7,463 nt of DNA from Gammaproteobacteria bacterium (GTDB lineage: Bacteria > Pseudomonadota > Gammaproteobacteria > Pseudomonadales > Azotimanducaceae), in the NCBI GenBank assembly GCA_002708205.1, contig PAMR01000001.1, forward strand, positions 140,276-147,738, in the 5' to 3' direction. The translations under genes were made by a program, and so were the position numbers. Positions 1 through 6,564 of this stretch are shown in pieces. Numbering within the stretch: the stretch's first letter is position 1; every line of letters begins with the position of its first letter. The notes under the pieces are model-generated. The model saw only the letters and a list, made by a program, of their open reading frames with translations. It did no database searches and was not told where the DNA came from.

Positions 1-558
1 ATGTTTGCTACTGTTGTTTGGTTAGTGTGGGTTTTGTCGCGCCAGAGTGGTCCGAATGGTGGGCTACTAATCCTCGCCAGTATGCTTGGCGTTGGTTTTA
101 TAGCATGGGTCGCTTCCCTGAAACCTGGGCGTGGAGTATGGGCATGGAGTTTGGCTTTTGTACTGTGCATCTCCGCAGTCTTAACGATGCCGTCAGGCAA
201 AACAGACCAAAATATCGGCCAGCCCTTTGATCTTGCATCGTTCGATGAAGATGTCCGCTCGAATCGGGCGATTTTTCTTAATGTCACGGCCGCGTGGTGT
301 ATTACTTGCCTTGCAAACGACCGATCCACATTAGGGACAGATCTAGTACGCGAATTCTTTCAAGATAACGAGATAAAGTATGTTGAGGCGGACTGGACCA
401 ATAGTGATGCATCAGTGTCGGCACTGCTAGACCGTTATGGTCGGGCGGGTGTTCCCCTATACGTGTATTTCCCACCCGTTGGTGAAGCCGTCATATTACC
501 CCAAATACTCACTCCAAATTCGGTAATGGACGCGATATTGGCATCTAATGGAGCATAA
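1..558 (+). CDS. Protein-disulfide reductase, DsbD/ScsB-like, C-terminal part (5' end outside window)
   Basis: This is the C-terminal portion of an inner-membrane thiol:disulfide interchange protein of the DsbD family. Such proteins carry electrons from cytoplasmic thioredoxin across the membrane to periplasmic partners. Two or three hydrophobic segments are visible (about residues 2-13, 21-39 and 47-62), followed by a thioredoxin-like domain (about 75-182) expected to be periplasmic. It contains a redox CxxC at Cys100/Cys103 in the context AAWCITC and the cis-proline motif GVP at 150-152. The ATG at position 1 is almost certainly an internal Met: family members have several more membrane segments upstream, and the reading frame is open at the window edge. 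The WCITC motif and the tail RAGVPLYVYFPP followed by LPQILTP resemble ScsB-like or alphaproteobacterial DsbD proteins more than E. coli DsbD (WCVAC). A dsbD gene just upstream of aroQ fits gammaproteobacterial synteny. Family assignment is secure; the exact subtype (DsbD or ScsB) is inferred. Confidence 0.88.
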   Translation: MFATVVWLVWVLSRQSGPNGGLLILASMLGVGFIAWVASLKPGRGVWAWSLAFVLCISAVLTMPSGKTDQNIGQPFDLASFDEDVRSNRAIFLNVTAAWCITCLANDRSTLGTDLVREFFQDNEIKYVEADWTNSDASVSALLDRYGRAGVPLYVYFPPVGEAVILPQILTPNSVMDAILASNGA

Positions 559-594
559 ATTGCAATTTGAAAGATCCATTAAAATACTTAAAAA

Positions 595-623
595 TGCAAA
601 TAAAATCTTCTAACGTGCAAATA
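595..623 (+). repeat. Short direct repeat TGCAAATA upstream of aroQ
   Basis: The octamer TGCAAATA occurs at 595-602 and again at 616-623. The copies are exactly 21 bases apart, about two helical turns, and the second ends six bases before the candidate -10 element. A shorter TGCAA occurs at 561-565. This spacing and position would suit a regulator binding on one face of the helix. However, the region is AT-rich and short repeats arise there by chance, so a regulatory role is only an inference. Confidence 0.3.
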
Positions 624-625
624 TC

Positions 626-634
626 TGACATAAT
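626..634 (+). promoter_or_regulatory. Candidate extended -10 promoter for aroQ-accB-prmA
   Basis: TGACATAAT matches the sigma-70 extended -10 consensus TGnTATAAT with one mismatch. It lies in the AT-rich spacer between the dsbD-like gene and aroQ. No good -35 box is visible at 16-18 bases upstream, which is tolerated in extended -10 promoters. Transcription would start near 641 and leave a leader of about 50 bases before aroQ. This rests on pattern matching only. Confidence 0.4.
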
Positions 635-679
635 GTACAGGTTGGCTACATGATCTATTAGGGCTTGAGTAAAAATAGC

Positions 680-685
680 AGGAGA
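680..685 (+). promoter_or_regulatory. Ribosome binding site deciding the aroQ start
   Basis: AGGAGA lies six bases before the ATG at 692. It favours that ATG over the upstream in-frame TTG at 665, which would add nine residues (SKNSRRYV-type) not typical of the family and would place this ribosome binding site inside the gene. Confidence 0.75.
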
Positions 686-691
686 TATGTA

Positions 692-1138
692 ATGGCTACC
701 AAAATACTGGTGTTGAATGGTCCTAACCTCAATCTCCTTGGAACCCGAGAGCCGGAGATGTACGGACACGATACTCTTGCGGATATATCTGAACGTTTGA
801 AGAAGCAGGTTGAATCGCATTCTTTGCCATTCGAGGCGTTACAGAGTAATTCTGAACATGTTCTTGTTGAAGCTATTCATCGAGCCAAGACGGATGGTGT
901 CGGATATATAGTTATCAATGCTGCGGCGTTCACTCATACCAGCGTAGCCATTAGGGATGCATTACTTGGAGTGGATATACCATTCATAGAAGTTCATATA
1001 TCAAATGTGCATGCGAGGGAGCCCTTCCGGCATCGGTCGTATCTTTCAGATATAGCCCGAGGTGTGATCGTAGGGTTTGGGATAAAAGGTTACGAGTATG
1101 CAGTCAATATGGCTGTGGACGAGCTCACAAACCATTAA
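692..1138 (+). CDS. aroQ: 3-dehydroquinate dehydratase, type II
   Basis: This cytoplasmic enzyme converts 3-dehydroquinate to 3-dehydroshikimate in the shikimate pathway to aromatic amino acids. The 148-residue product has the usual type II length and all family hallmarks. The N-terminal NGPNLNLLGTREPEMYG carries the catalytic arginine and tyrosine of the flexible active-site loop. QSNSEH follows, then VINAAAFTHTSVAIRDAL with the active-site Asn and His. FIEVHISNVHAREPFRHRSYLSD contains the second conserved His and the substrate-binding Arg, and the C-terminal GFGIKGYEYA is typical. The only mild variation is INAAAF where many relatives have INPAAF or INPGAF; this is known in other lineages and should not affect function. 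The start is ATG at 692, preceded by AGGAGA. The stop is followed 19 bases later by accB, the classical aroQ-accB pairing, and the two genes are probably cotranscribed. Confidence 0.96.
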   Translation: MATKILVLNGPNLNLLGTREPEMYGHDTLADISERLKKQVESHSLPFEALQSNSEHVLVEAIHRAKTDGVGYIVINAAAFTHTSVAIRDALLGVDIPFIEVHISNVHAREPFRHRSYLSDIARGVIVGFGIKGYEYAVNMAVDELTNH

Positions 1139-1157
1139 TTAGTGGTAAAGAGAAACT

Positions 1158-1580
1158 ATGGATTTACGAAAAATAAAGAAGCTCATTGAATTGGTTAAAG
1201 AATCGGGGATTAGTGAGTTGGAAGTTACCACTGGGGATGAGAGCATTCGGGTGGCATTACAAGGGACCTCCCCAACGTTCACACCTTCAAATCCCGCTGT
1301 AGTGGTTAATGCCGAACCGTCTATATCGGAAAGAGAGCAACAACCCGGACAGCTTGTTGAAGCACCTATGGCTGGTACGTTTTATTGTGCACCTGCGCCG
1401 GGGGCAGAACCGTTTGTGCGGGAAGGACAATCGGTATCAAGCGGTGACATTTTGTGCATTATTGAAAGTATGAAGATGATGAATCAGATTGAGTCTCCAG
1501 GTTCTGGAACTATCGTGCAAATTTTGGTTAAGGATGGTCAACCGATCGAGACGGGGACACCTCTGCTGCGAATAGAGTAG
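1158..1580 (+). CDS. accB: Biotin carboxyl carrier protein of acetyl-CoA carboxylase
   Basis: AccB carries the covalently bound biotin that shuttles carboxyl groups between biotin carboxylase (AccC) and carboxyltransferase (AccAD) in the first step of fatty-acid synthesis. The 140-residue protein has the usual layout. Residues 1-36 form the N-terminal helix and strand region (MDLRKIKKLIELVKESGISELEV). Residues 37-65 are a flexible Pro/Ser-rich linker. Residues 66-140 are the biotinyl domain, beginning VEAPMAGTFYCAPAPG, the 'thumb'-containing form typical of bacterial AccB. Biotin would attach to Lys106 in ESMKMMNQIES, where Ser replaces the more common Ala before Met. A modest purine-rich AAAGAG at 1147-1152 could serve as ribosome binding site. 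Oddly, accC does not follow: prmA begins four bases after the stop codon. Recognition is secure. Confidence 0.96.
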   Translation: MDLRKIKKLIELVKESGISELEVTTGDESIRVALQGTSPTFTPSNPAVVVNAEPSISEREQQPGQLVEAPMAGTFYCAPAPGAEPFVREGQSVSSGDILCIIESMKMMNQIESPGSGTIVQILVKDGQPIETGTPLLRIE

Positions 1581-1584
1581 TTGA

Positions 1585-2529
1585 TTGGCTTGGTTGCGCG
1601 TATCTATTCCTGTCCAACTGGCAGACACTGGACGGTCTTGGACGACGGACTTCGATACCGATACTGAAGTCTTGGTTGAGAAGCTATCCGAGGATTTGAT
1701 GACCAGTGGTGCTCTCTCAATTAGCGTGGTGCCTGATCCTGCCGACCCTGTGCTTGAACCGGGTCCCGGACAGACGCCTCTCGCTTACGCGGCTCGAGTT
1801 GAGGCCTTATATAAGGTGAACCAAGACATCGGATTAATCCGATCTGCGGTCCTAGCGAATGGACTAACTGTTGAAGAGATTGATTTTGTCGAAGAGAAAA
1901 ATTGGTCGCAGACCTGGAAGGATCTTCAGAGGCCTAGGCGACATGGAAAACTATGGCTCATACCACGAGAGATGCGTCGATCCGAACTAAAGGAACGACC
2001 CGATGAAAGTGACATTCTGCGGATAGAACCTGGGCTAGCTTTTGGTAGCGGAACACATGAAACCACTTCGCTCTGTCTAGACTGGATAGTAGAGAAGGAA
2101 TTCAGGGGAAAGACAGTATTAGACTTTGGTTGCGGTTCCGGCATTTTGGGTATTGCTGCTGCTAAATGCGGAGCAGCAAGGGTATTGGCGGTAGATTACG
2201 ATGCACAAGCCCTGGTTGCTACCGATTCCAACAGTGCAGTGAACTCTGTGGTCGTCGAGACCTATCTACACACTCACGAGCAGATCGAAAAATTAGGTAG
2301 CGGATTCGTCGATGTCATAGTCGCAAATATATTGGCAACTACTCTCATCGACATAGAACCTATCTTGATGACCTTATCTAGAAGTGATTCTGATTTCGTA
2401 TTGAGCGGGATATTGGTAGACCAGGTCAACGAAGTGATTGAAGGATATCCGGGGCTGGATTTCTCCACTCCGTATTTGCGTGGTGAGTGGGCGATGTTGC
2501 ATGGCCGAAGAAATTTGGGTGCGATATGA
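1585..2529 (+). CDS. prmA: Ribosomal protein L11 methyltransferase
   Basis: PrmA uses S-adenosylmethionine to trimethylate several amino groups of ribosomal protein L11. The 314-residue product has the N-terminal substrate-recognition domain (about 1-115) and a class I methyltransferase domain. Visible motifs are LAFGSGTHETTSLCL (from 151), the SAM-binding VLDFGCGSGILGIAAAK (178-194), LAVDYD (201-206), the family signature VANIL (246-250) and LSGIL (273-277). The start is TTG at 1585. An in-frame TGA at 1582-1584 rules out anything earlier, and MAWLRV aligns with the MPWIQL start of E. coli PrmA. No strong Shine-Dalgarno sequence is seen, so translation is probably coupled to accB, whose stop lies four bases upstream. 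It is about 20 residues longer than E. coli PrmA (293), partly from an acidic stretch near residues 15-30 (DTGRSWTTDFDTDTEV). In related genomes accC separates it from accB. Confidence 0.95.
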   Translation: MAWLRVSIPVQLADTGRSWTTDFDTDTEVLVEKLSEDLMTSGALSISVVPDPADPVLEPGPGQTPLAYAARVEALYKVNQDIGLIRSAVLANGLTVEEIDFVEEKNWSQTWKDLQRPRRHGKLWLIPREMRRSELKERPDESDILRIEPGLAFGSGTHETTSLCLDWIVEKEFRGKTVLDFGCGSGILGIAAAKCGAARVLAVDYDAQALVATDSNSAVNSVVVETYLHTHEQIEKLGSGFVDVIVANILATTLIDIEPILMTLSRSDSDFVLSGILVDQVNEVIEGYPGLDFSTPYLRGEWAMLHGRRNLGAI

Positions 2530-2688
2530 GCGAAGAGTTATCTCGGAGTGGTGAAAATTCTTTCTAATATGGCTTTGTTAAGCCCCATGGAAATGATTTG
2601 TCCCGTCGTCGAAGTAGCCTTAATAATAGGGGGCATAGGCGCGTTCGAGGTATGATCTAGGTGAGTTCATATTTGAGATCAATTTCCC
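2530..2688 (+). other. prmA-dusB spacer with two tiny ORFs, no recognisable gene
   Basis: This 159-base gap contains no gene I can identify. An ATG overlapping the prmA stop (2526-2528, in ATGA) opens a 13-codon frame, MSEELSRSGENSF, that ends in TAA at 2565-2567. A second frame at 2569-2655 encodes 28 mostly hydrophobic residues but lacks a ribosome binding site. GGCTT and AAGCC (2571-2575 and 2580-2584) can form a small hairpin with a four-base loop and no T-run after it. In Pseudomonas-like genomes a hypothetical gene often lies between prmA and dusB, so this may be a remnant of it; that is inference. Confidence 0.5.
2598..2627 (+). promoter_or_regulatory. Candidate sigma-70 promoter for dusB-purH-purD
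   Basis: TTGTCC (2598-2603) and AATAAT (2622-2627) are separated by 18 bases and match the -35 (4 of 6) and -10 (5 of 6) consensus. The -10 is followed by a GC-rich stretch (AGGGGGC, continuing to GGCGCG). Such a discriminator is common in growth-rate and stringently controlled promoters such as the one driving dusB-fis in E. coli. Transcription would begin near 2634, leaving a leader of about 55 bases. This is pattern evidence only. Confidence 0.33.
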
Positions 2689-3651
2689 GTGGTATCTATA
2701 GGTTCTATCAATCTTCGTAATCCTGTTTTACTGGCACCTATGGCTGGCGTCACCGATTTACCGCTACGACGATTAGCCTGGCGCTTAGGAGCGGGGCTTG
2801 TATACAGCGAAATGATAGGTAGTCGTCCCGAGCTTTGGGACACACGCAAATCCCAAGAGCGCCGGGAAAGGGACTCGACAATCGATCCGTGGGCCGTACA
2901 AATCGCCGGTAGCGATCCTGAGTTTATGGCCACAACCGCGCAGCTCTATGAACAGACAGGGGCGGATATAATTGATATCAATATGGGATGTCCGGCCAAA
3001 AAGGTATGTAAAAAGGAAGCCGGCTCAGCTCTGTTACGAGATCCAGGACTAGTTAAAGAAATTTTGGAGGCTGTGGTTTCCGCTGTATCTATTCCCGTAA
3101 CGCTCAAGACAAGGACGGGTTGGTCCCCTGATAAGAAAAATGCAGTAGAGATTGCCTGCTTAGCCGAGACTGTGGGCGTGCAAGCACTGACACTACACGG
3201 GCGTACACGAGCGTGCCGATTTGAAGGGATAGCCGAGCACGAGACTGCAGCATCTGTGGTGTCATCCATTTCTATTCCTGTTTTCGTCAATGGAGATATT
3301 CGAACCACTCAAGACGCGCTATGTGCTCTAGAAATAAGCGGAGCGGCAGGTGTCATGGTTGGTCGAGCAGCTTTAGGTTCGTGCTGGTTGCCCGGTCAAA
3401 TTGCGAAAGCCCTGCAGAGTGGAAAGGCAGAGGTTTTAGGTAGGGAAGACCGATTGTCCATTGCTCTGGAGCACTTGAGTTCGCTGCATCGTTTCTATGG
3501 CAGCTTACGAGGTGTCCGAATTGCGCGTAAACACATTAAGTGGTTTTTGCAATCCTGCAAAGTGGACGATTCCGTCATAAAGAATTTTAATAGGATTGTC
3601 GATCCAGCTGAACAGAAAACTCACCTCGAGCAAGTGTGGGCTAGTTGTTAA
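2689..3651 (+). CDS. dusB: tRNA-dihydrouridine synthase B
   Basis: This FMN-dependent, NADPH-using enzyme reduces specific uridines in the D-loop of tRNA to dihydrouridine. The 320-residue protein aligns closely with E. coli DusB along its length. It has a TIM-barrel start LLAPMAGVTDLPLR (14-27), QIAGSDP (71-77), and the catalytic loop INMGCPAKKV with the proton-donating Cys101. Further motifs are LKTRTGW (Lys140 contacts FMN or substrate), LTLHGRTRAC (His170), FVNGDI (199-204) and VMVGRAALG for the FMN phosphate (222-230). A C-terminal helical tRNA-binding domain follows, with GVRIARKHIKWFL (275-287). The start is GTG at 2689: an in-frame TGA at 2674-2676 blocks earlier starts, and the next residues match the family N-terminus. 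Only a weak GAG-containing ribosome binding site is seen at 2675-2677. In most Gammaproteobacteria fis follows in the same operon; here purH follows after 51 bases. Confidence 0.95.
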   Translation: MVSIGSINLRNPVLLAPMAGVTDLPLRRLAWRLGAGLVYSEMIGSRPELWDTRKSQERRERDSTIDPWAVQIAGSDPEFMATTAQLYEQTGADIIDINMGCPAKKVCKKEAGSALLRDPGLVKEILEAVVSAVSIPVTLKTRTGWSPDKKNAVEIACLAETVGVQALTLHGRTRACRFEGIAEHETAASVVSSISIPVFVNGDIRTTQDALCALEISGAAGVMVGRAALGSCWLPGQIAKALQSGKAEVLGREDRLSIALEHLSSLHRFYGSLRGVRIARKHIKWFLQSCKVDDSVIKNFNRIVDPAEQKTHLEQVWASC

Positions 3652-3702
3652 TCAGTGGTGAACAACCCTCGTTGTGTAGCGACAGAGTAAGGTCAGAAAA
3701 CT

Positions 3703-5247
3703 ATGAATGAATTGAAGTTATCTCGAGCCATAATTAGTGTCTCGGATAAAAATGGAATAGCCGAACTAGCGGTGGGTTTGGTTGGCAACGGGGTTGCACT
3801 CCTGTCCACCGGCGGTACCCATAACGCTATTGCATCAGCTCAAGTAGCTGTATCGGAAGTATCTTCACATACCGGCTTTCCTGAAATGATGGATGGCCGA
3901 GTCAAGACATTGCATCCAAAGATCCATGGTGGAATCCTTGGACGGCGGGGGCTCGATGATTCAGTAATGAATGAGCATTCGATCGAGGGTATAGACTTGG
4001 TGGTCGTTAATCTTTATCCCTTCGAAGCAACTCTTTTACGCGATGACTGTACTCGCGCTATGGCTATAGAAAACATAGATATAGGTGGGCCGGCTATGGT
4101 CCGATCGGCAGCGAAAAATCACCAAGATGTTGTGGTGATTGTTGATCCGGATGATTACGCTGATCTGCTGGACCGCATCAAGAATAATAAGATCGATCTC
4201 GCTTTCCGAGAACGTATGGCGGCTAAAGCATTCCGACATACTGCTGCCTACGACGCGGCCGTGGCGGAATATTTGTCTCAGGATGAGCCTTTTCCAGAGA
4301 GCCTGACTCTAAAATTTCGTCATCGCCAATCCATGAGATATGGAGAAAACCCCCATCAGGCAGCAGCTTTCTATGTCGAAAGTAACCCTCCTCGGGGCTC
4401 TGTTGCGACCATTGACCAAGAACAAGGAAAAGAACTTTCTTACAATAACGTTGCTGATACGGACGCAGCCCTCGAGTGTGTGAAGTCTTTTCAAGATCCT
4501 GCTTGCGTTATTGTGAAGCATGCGAACCCGTGCGGCGTTGCCACTTCAAATTCTATTGCCGACGCCTATTCTGGCGCTTTTGCCACGGATCCCACCTCGG
4601 CTTTCGGTGGAATCATTGCATTTAATCGACCACTCGACCAAGCCACTATGGCGGCGATCGTGGAAAAACAATTTGCTGAAGTTGTTGTCGCTCCGGAAAT
4701 CGGGGATGGTGTTCGAGAGATTGCGCGAAAGAGGAAAAATCTACGTTTACTCTCGACCGGTAGCTCTGAAAACCATTCAAGGGGTAGAGAATTTAAAAGA
4801 GTAGGTGGTGGGATTTTGGTTCAGCAGGCTGACGAAATTTGTATGAATTCTGGAGAATTAGAAGTGGTTACTGCACGTGGGCCAACTCCAGCAGAACTGG
4901 CAGACATGGAGTTTGCTTGGCGAGTGGCTTGGTACGTAAAGTCAAACGCAATCGTATTTGCTAGGGATCAACGGACTATAGGTGTCGGCGCTGGGCAAAT
5001 GAGTCGTGTGGTTAGTGCAAAAATCGCTAAGCTTAAAGCAGATGAAGAAGGATTAGAGGTCGCTGGGTCCGTGATGGCGTCAGATGCCTTTTTCCCGTTT
5101 CGAGACGGTATTGACACTGCTGCGGAGGTGGGAATTACGGCTGTAATCCAGCCGGGGGGGTCTGTTAGAGATAAGGAAGTTATTGAGGCGGCAAATGAAA
5201 ACGATATCGCGATGGTTTTTACAGGGGTGCGTCATTTTCGACATTAG
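3703..5247 (+). CDS. purH: Bifunctional AICAR transformylase / IMP cyclohydrolase
   Basis: PurH catalyses the last two steps of de novo purine synthesis: formylation of AICAR with 10-formyl-tetrahydrofolate, then cyclisation of FAICAR to IMP. The 514-residue protein has the usual two-domain length. The N-terminal IMP cyclohydrolase domain (about 1-195) has ALLSTGGTHNAIA (32-44), TGFPEMMDGRVKTLHPKIHG (57-76), VVNLYPFE and ENIDIGGPAMVRSAAKN (123-139). The transformylase domain (about 205-514) has MRYGENPHQ (211-219), ELSYNNVADTDAALE, VIVKHANPCGVA with catalytic Lys272 and His273, DPTSAFGGIIAFN (296-308), SNAIVFARD (414-422) and the end VIQPGGSVRDKE to FTGVRHFRH. The start is ATG at 3703 with TAAGGT nine bases upstream. 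Immediate neighbours are dusB 51 bases before and purD 33 bases after, the conserved purH-purD pair. All catalytic motifs look intact. Confidence 0.97.
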   Translation: MNELKLSRAIISVSDKNGIAELAVGLVGNGVALLSTGGTHNAIASAQVAVSEVSSHTGFPEMMDGRVKTLHPKIHGGILGRRGLDDSVMNEHSIEGIDLVVVNLYPFEATLLRDDCTRAMAIENIDIGGPAMVRSAAKNHQDVVVIVDPDDYADLLDRIKNNKIDLAFRERMAAKAFRHTAAYDAAVAEYLSQDEPFPESLTLKFRHRQSMRYGENPHQAAAFYVESNPPRGSVATIDQEQGKELSYNNVADTDAALECVKSFQDPACVIVKHANPCGVATSNSIADAYSGAFATDPTSAFGGIIAFNRPLDQATMAAIVEKQFAEVVVAPEIGDGVREIARKRKNLRLLSTGSSENHSRGREFKRVGGGILVQQADEICMNSGELEVVTARGPTPAELADMEFAWRVAWYVKSNAIVFARDQRTIGVGAGQMSRVVSAKIAKLKADEEGLEVAGSVMASDAFFPFRDGIDTAAEVGITAVIQPGGSVRDKEVIEAANENDIAMVFTGVRHFRH

Positions 5248-5267
5248 TAGAAGTAATGATCGTACTG

Positions 5268-5274
5268 AAGGAGG
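5268..5274 (+). promoter_or_regulatory. Strong ribosome binding site deciding the TTG start of purD
   Basis: AAGGAGG is a near-perfect Shine-Dalgarno sequence ending six bases before TTG at 5281. Its first three bases overlap an in-frame TGA (5266-5268) that bars any earlier start in this frame. It is much the strongest ribosome binding site in the window, perhaps compensating for the weak TTG initiation codon. Confidence 0.85.
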
Positions 5275-5280
5275 CACCAA

Positions 5281-6564
5281 TTGAACATTTTGGTTGTTGG
5301 GTCCGGAGGCCGCGAACATGCCTTGGCTTGGAAATGTGCTCAATCGCCTATGGCCGAAAAAGTGTACGTCGCTCCGGGAAATCCCGGTATAGCGGCGGAG
5401 AAAAAATGTGTGAATGTCGATCTGAATCCGCACGATTTTGATCTGTTGGCCGAGTTTGCCAAGACAAACAATGTGGGACTCACCATCGTTGGCCCCGAAG
5501 CCCCACTGGTGGAAGGAATCCGAGATTTTTTTGATGCTAAAGGATTGAGCTGTTTTGCCCCGAGTCGGGCGGCCTCGCAGTTGGAGGGATCAAAGTCTTT
5601 TACGAAGGATTTTTTGGTCCGTCATGGCATACCGACAGCAGCTTACAAGACATTCAGGAAAGTCGATGACGCAGTCGCCTATGTACAGAGTCAAGGGGTG
5701 CCTATTGTGATCAAGGCAAACGGATTAGCCGCAGGCAAAGGGGTCGTTGTCGCACAATCACAAAAAGAGGCAAATGATGCGATTCGTGGGATGCTGATAG
5801 AGGATCGTTTTGGGATCGCTGGAAACGAGATTGTTATTGAAGAATTTATGGCTGGGGAGGAGGCAAGCTTTATTGTTTTAACCGATGGACGAAATATTGT
5901 TCCTTTTGCTACGTCACAGGATCATAAAGCTCGGGATGAAGGTGACACTGGTCCGAACACTGGAGGGCTTGGAGCCTATTCCCCAGCGGCTGTAATAACT
6001 GAAGAACGCTATCAACGCGTTCTTGAAACCATAATCGAGCCTACAGTCCAAGGAATGGCAGCTGATGGCCATCCTTATATTGGGTTTCTTTATGCTGGAC
6101 TTATGATCACCCCTGATGATGAGATCAAGGTTGTTGAATTCAATTGTCGATTCGGGGATCCAGAAGCCCAGCCGATCATGATGCGGATGCAAGACGATCT
6201 TGTTGATATTTGTCTAAAAGCATTGGAAGGGAAGCTAGAAGGAGTGGAGCTCAGTTTTGATGGCAGAGTGGCTGTGGGGGTAGTGATGGCTTCTGGAGGT
6301 TACCCGGCGGATTATGAAACTGGGTTTGAGATAAAGGGTTTAGCGGAAAAAGGTTTAGGAACCAAAATATTTCACGCTGGTACAAGTGAGGAAAATGGGA
6401 AGATTGTTACCAGTGGTGGGAGAGTACTTTGTGTAGTTGGTCTCGGATCGACAGCGTCGGTAGCACAACAGCAGACTTACGACAGAATCGCAAATATCGA
6501 ATGGAAAGGTGCGTACTTTCGGCGTGATATAGGACATCGAGCGATCGCTCGAGAAAACGTTTAG
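5281..6564 (+). CDS. purD: Phosphoribosylamine--glycine ligase (GAR synthetase)
   Basis: PurD joins glycine to 5-phosphoribosylamine using ATP, the second step of de novo purine synthesis. The 427-residue protein is of standard length for the monofunctional bacterial enzyme. Its order of motifs is complete. MNILVVGSGGREHALAWK (1-18) is the N-terminal nucleotide-fold start, followed by VGPEAPLVEGI (70-80). The ATP-grasp region has GSKSFTKDFLVRHGIPTA (103-120), VIKANGLAAGKGVVVA (143-158), EEFMAGEEASF (187-197), SQDHKARDEGDTGPNTGGLGAYSP (212-235) and the metal/ATP-binding VVEFNCRFGDPEAQ (284-297). The C-terminal domain follows from about 325 (VAVGVVMASGGYP). The start is TTG at 5281, fixed by the strong AAGGAGG and a nearby in-frame stop. 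It lies 33 bases after purH and is almost certainly cotranscribed. The following gene, 84 bases on, does not belong to purine synthesis. Confidence 0.97.
   Translation: MNILVVGSGGREHALAWKCAQSPMAEKVYVAPGNPGIAAEKKCVNVDLNPHDFDLLAEFAKTNNVGLTIVGPEAPLVEGIRDFFDAKGLSCFAPSRAASQLEGSKSFTKDFLVRHGIPTAAYKTFRKVDDAVAYVQSQGVPIVIKANGLAAGKGVVVAQSQKEANDAIRGMLIEDRFGIAGNEIVIEEFMAGEEASFIVLTDGRNIVPFATSQDHKARDEGDTGPNTGGLGAYSPAAVITEERYQRVLETIIEPTVQGMAADGHPYIGFLYAGLMITPDDEIKVVEFNCRFGDPEAQPIMMRMQDDLVDICLKALEGKLEGVELSFDGRVAVGVVMASGGYPADYETGFEIKGLAEKGLGTKIFHAGTSEENGKIVTSGGRVLCVVGLGSTASVAQQQTYDRIANIEWKGAYFRRDIGHRAIARENV

Noticed and set aside
665..691. Upstream TTG start for aroQ at 665
   Set aside because: The extension is not conserved in the family and would include the good AGGAGA ribosome binding site that serves the ATG at 692.
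545..820. Minus-strand 91-codon ORF across the dsbD-aroQ spacer
   Set aside because: It overlaps the aroQ start and the promoter-like region, has no recognisable domain, and its sequence is explained as the antisense of aroQ plus AT-rich spacer.
1467..1481. Ser in place of Ala in the biotin-attachment motif (ESMKM) of AccB as a possible defect
   Set aside because: The flanking Met-Lys-Met and the rest of the biotinyl domain are intact and small-residue substitution at this position is tolerated in biotin proteins, so inactivity is not supported.
2946..3308. Minus-strand 120-codon ORF inside dusB
   Set aside because: It lies wholly antisense to a clearly conserved enzyme and shows no motif; it is a shadow of dusB codon use.
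4520..4804. Plus-strand 94-codon ORF inside purH in another frame
   Set aside because: The purH frame carries intact catalytic motifs through this stretch, so the alternative frame is a by-product.
5256..5441. ATG-initiated 61-codon ORF overlapping the purD start
   Set aside because: Wrong frame relative to the conserved PurD N-terminus; the AAGGAGG is optimally placed for the TTG at 5281.
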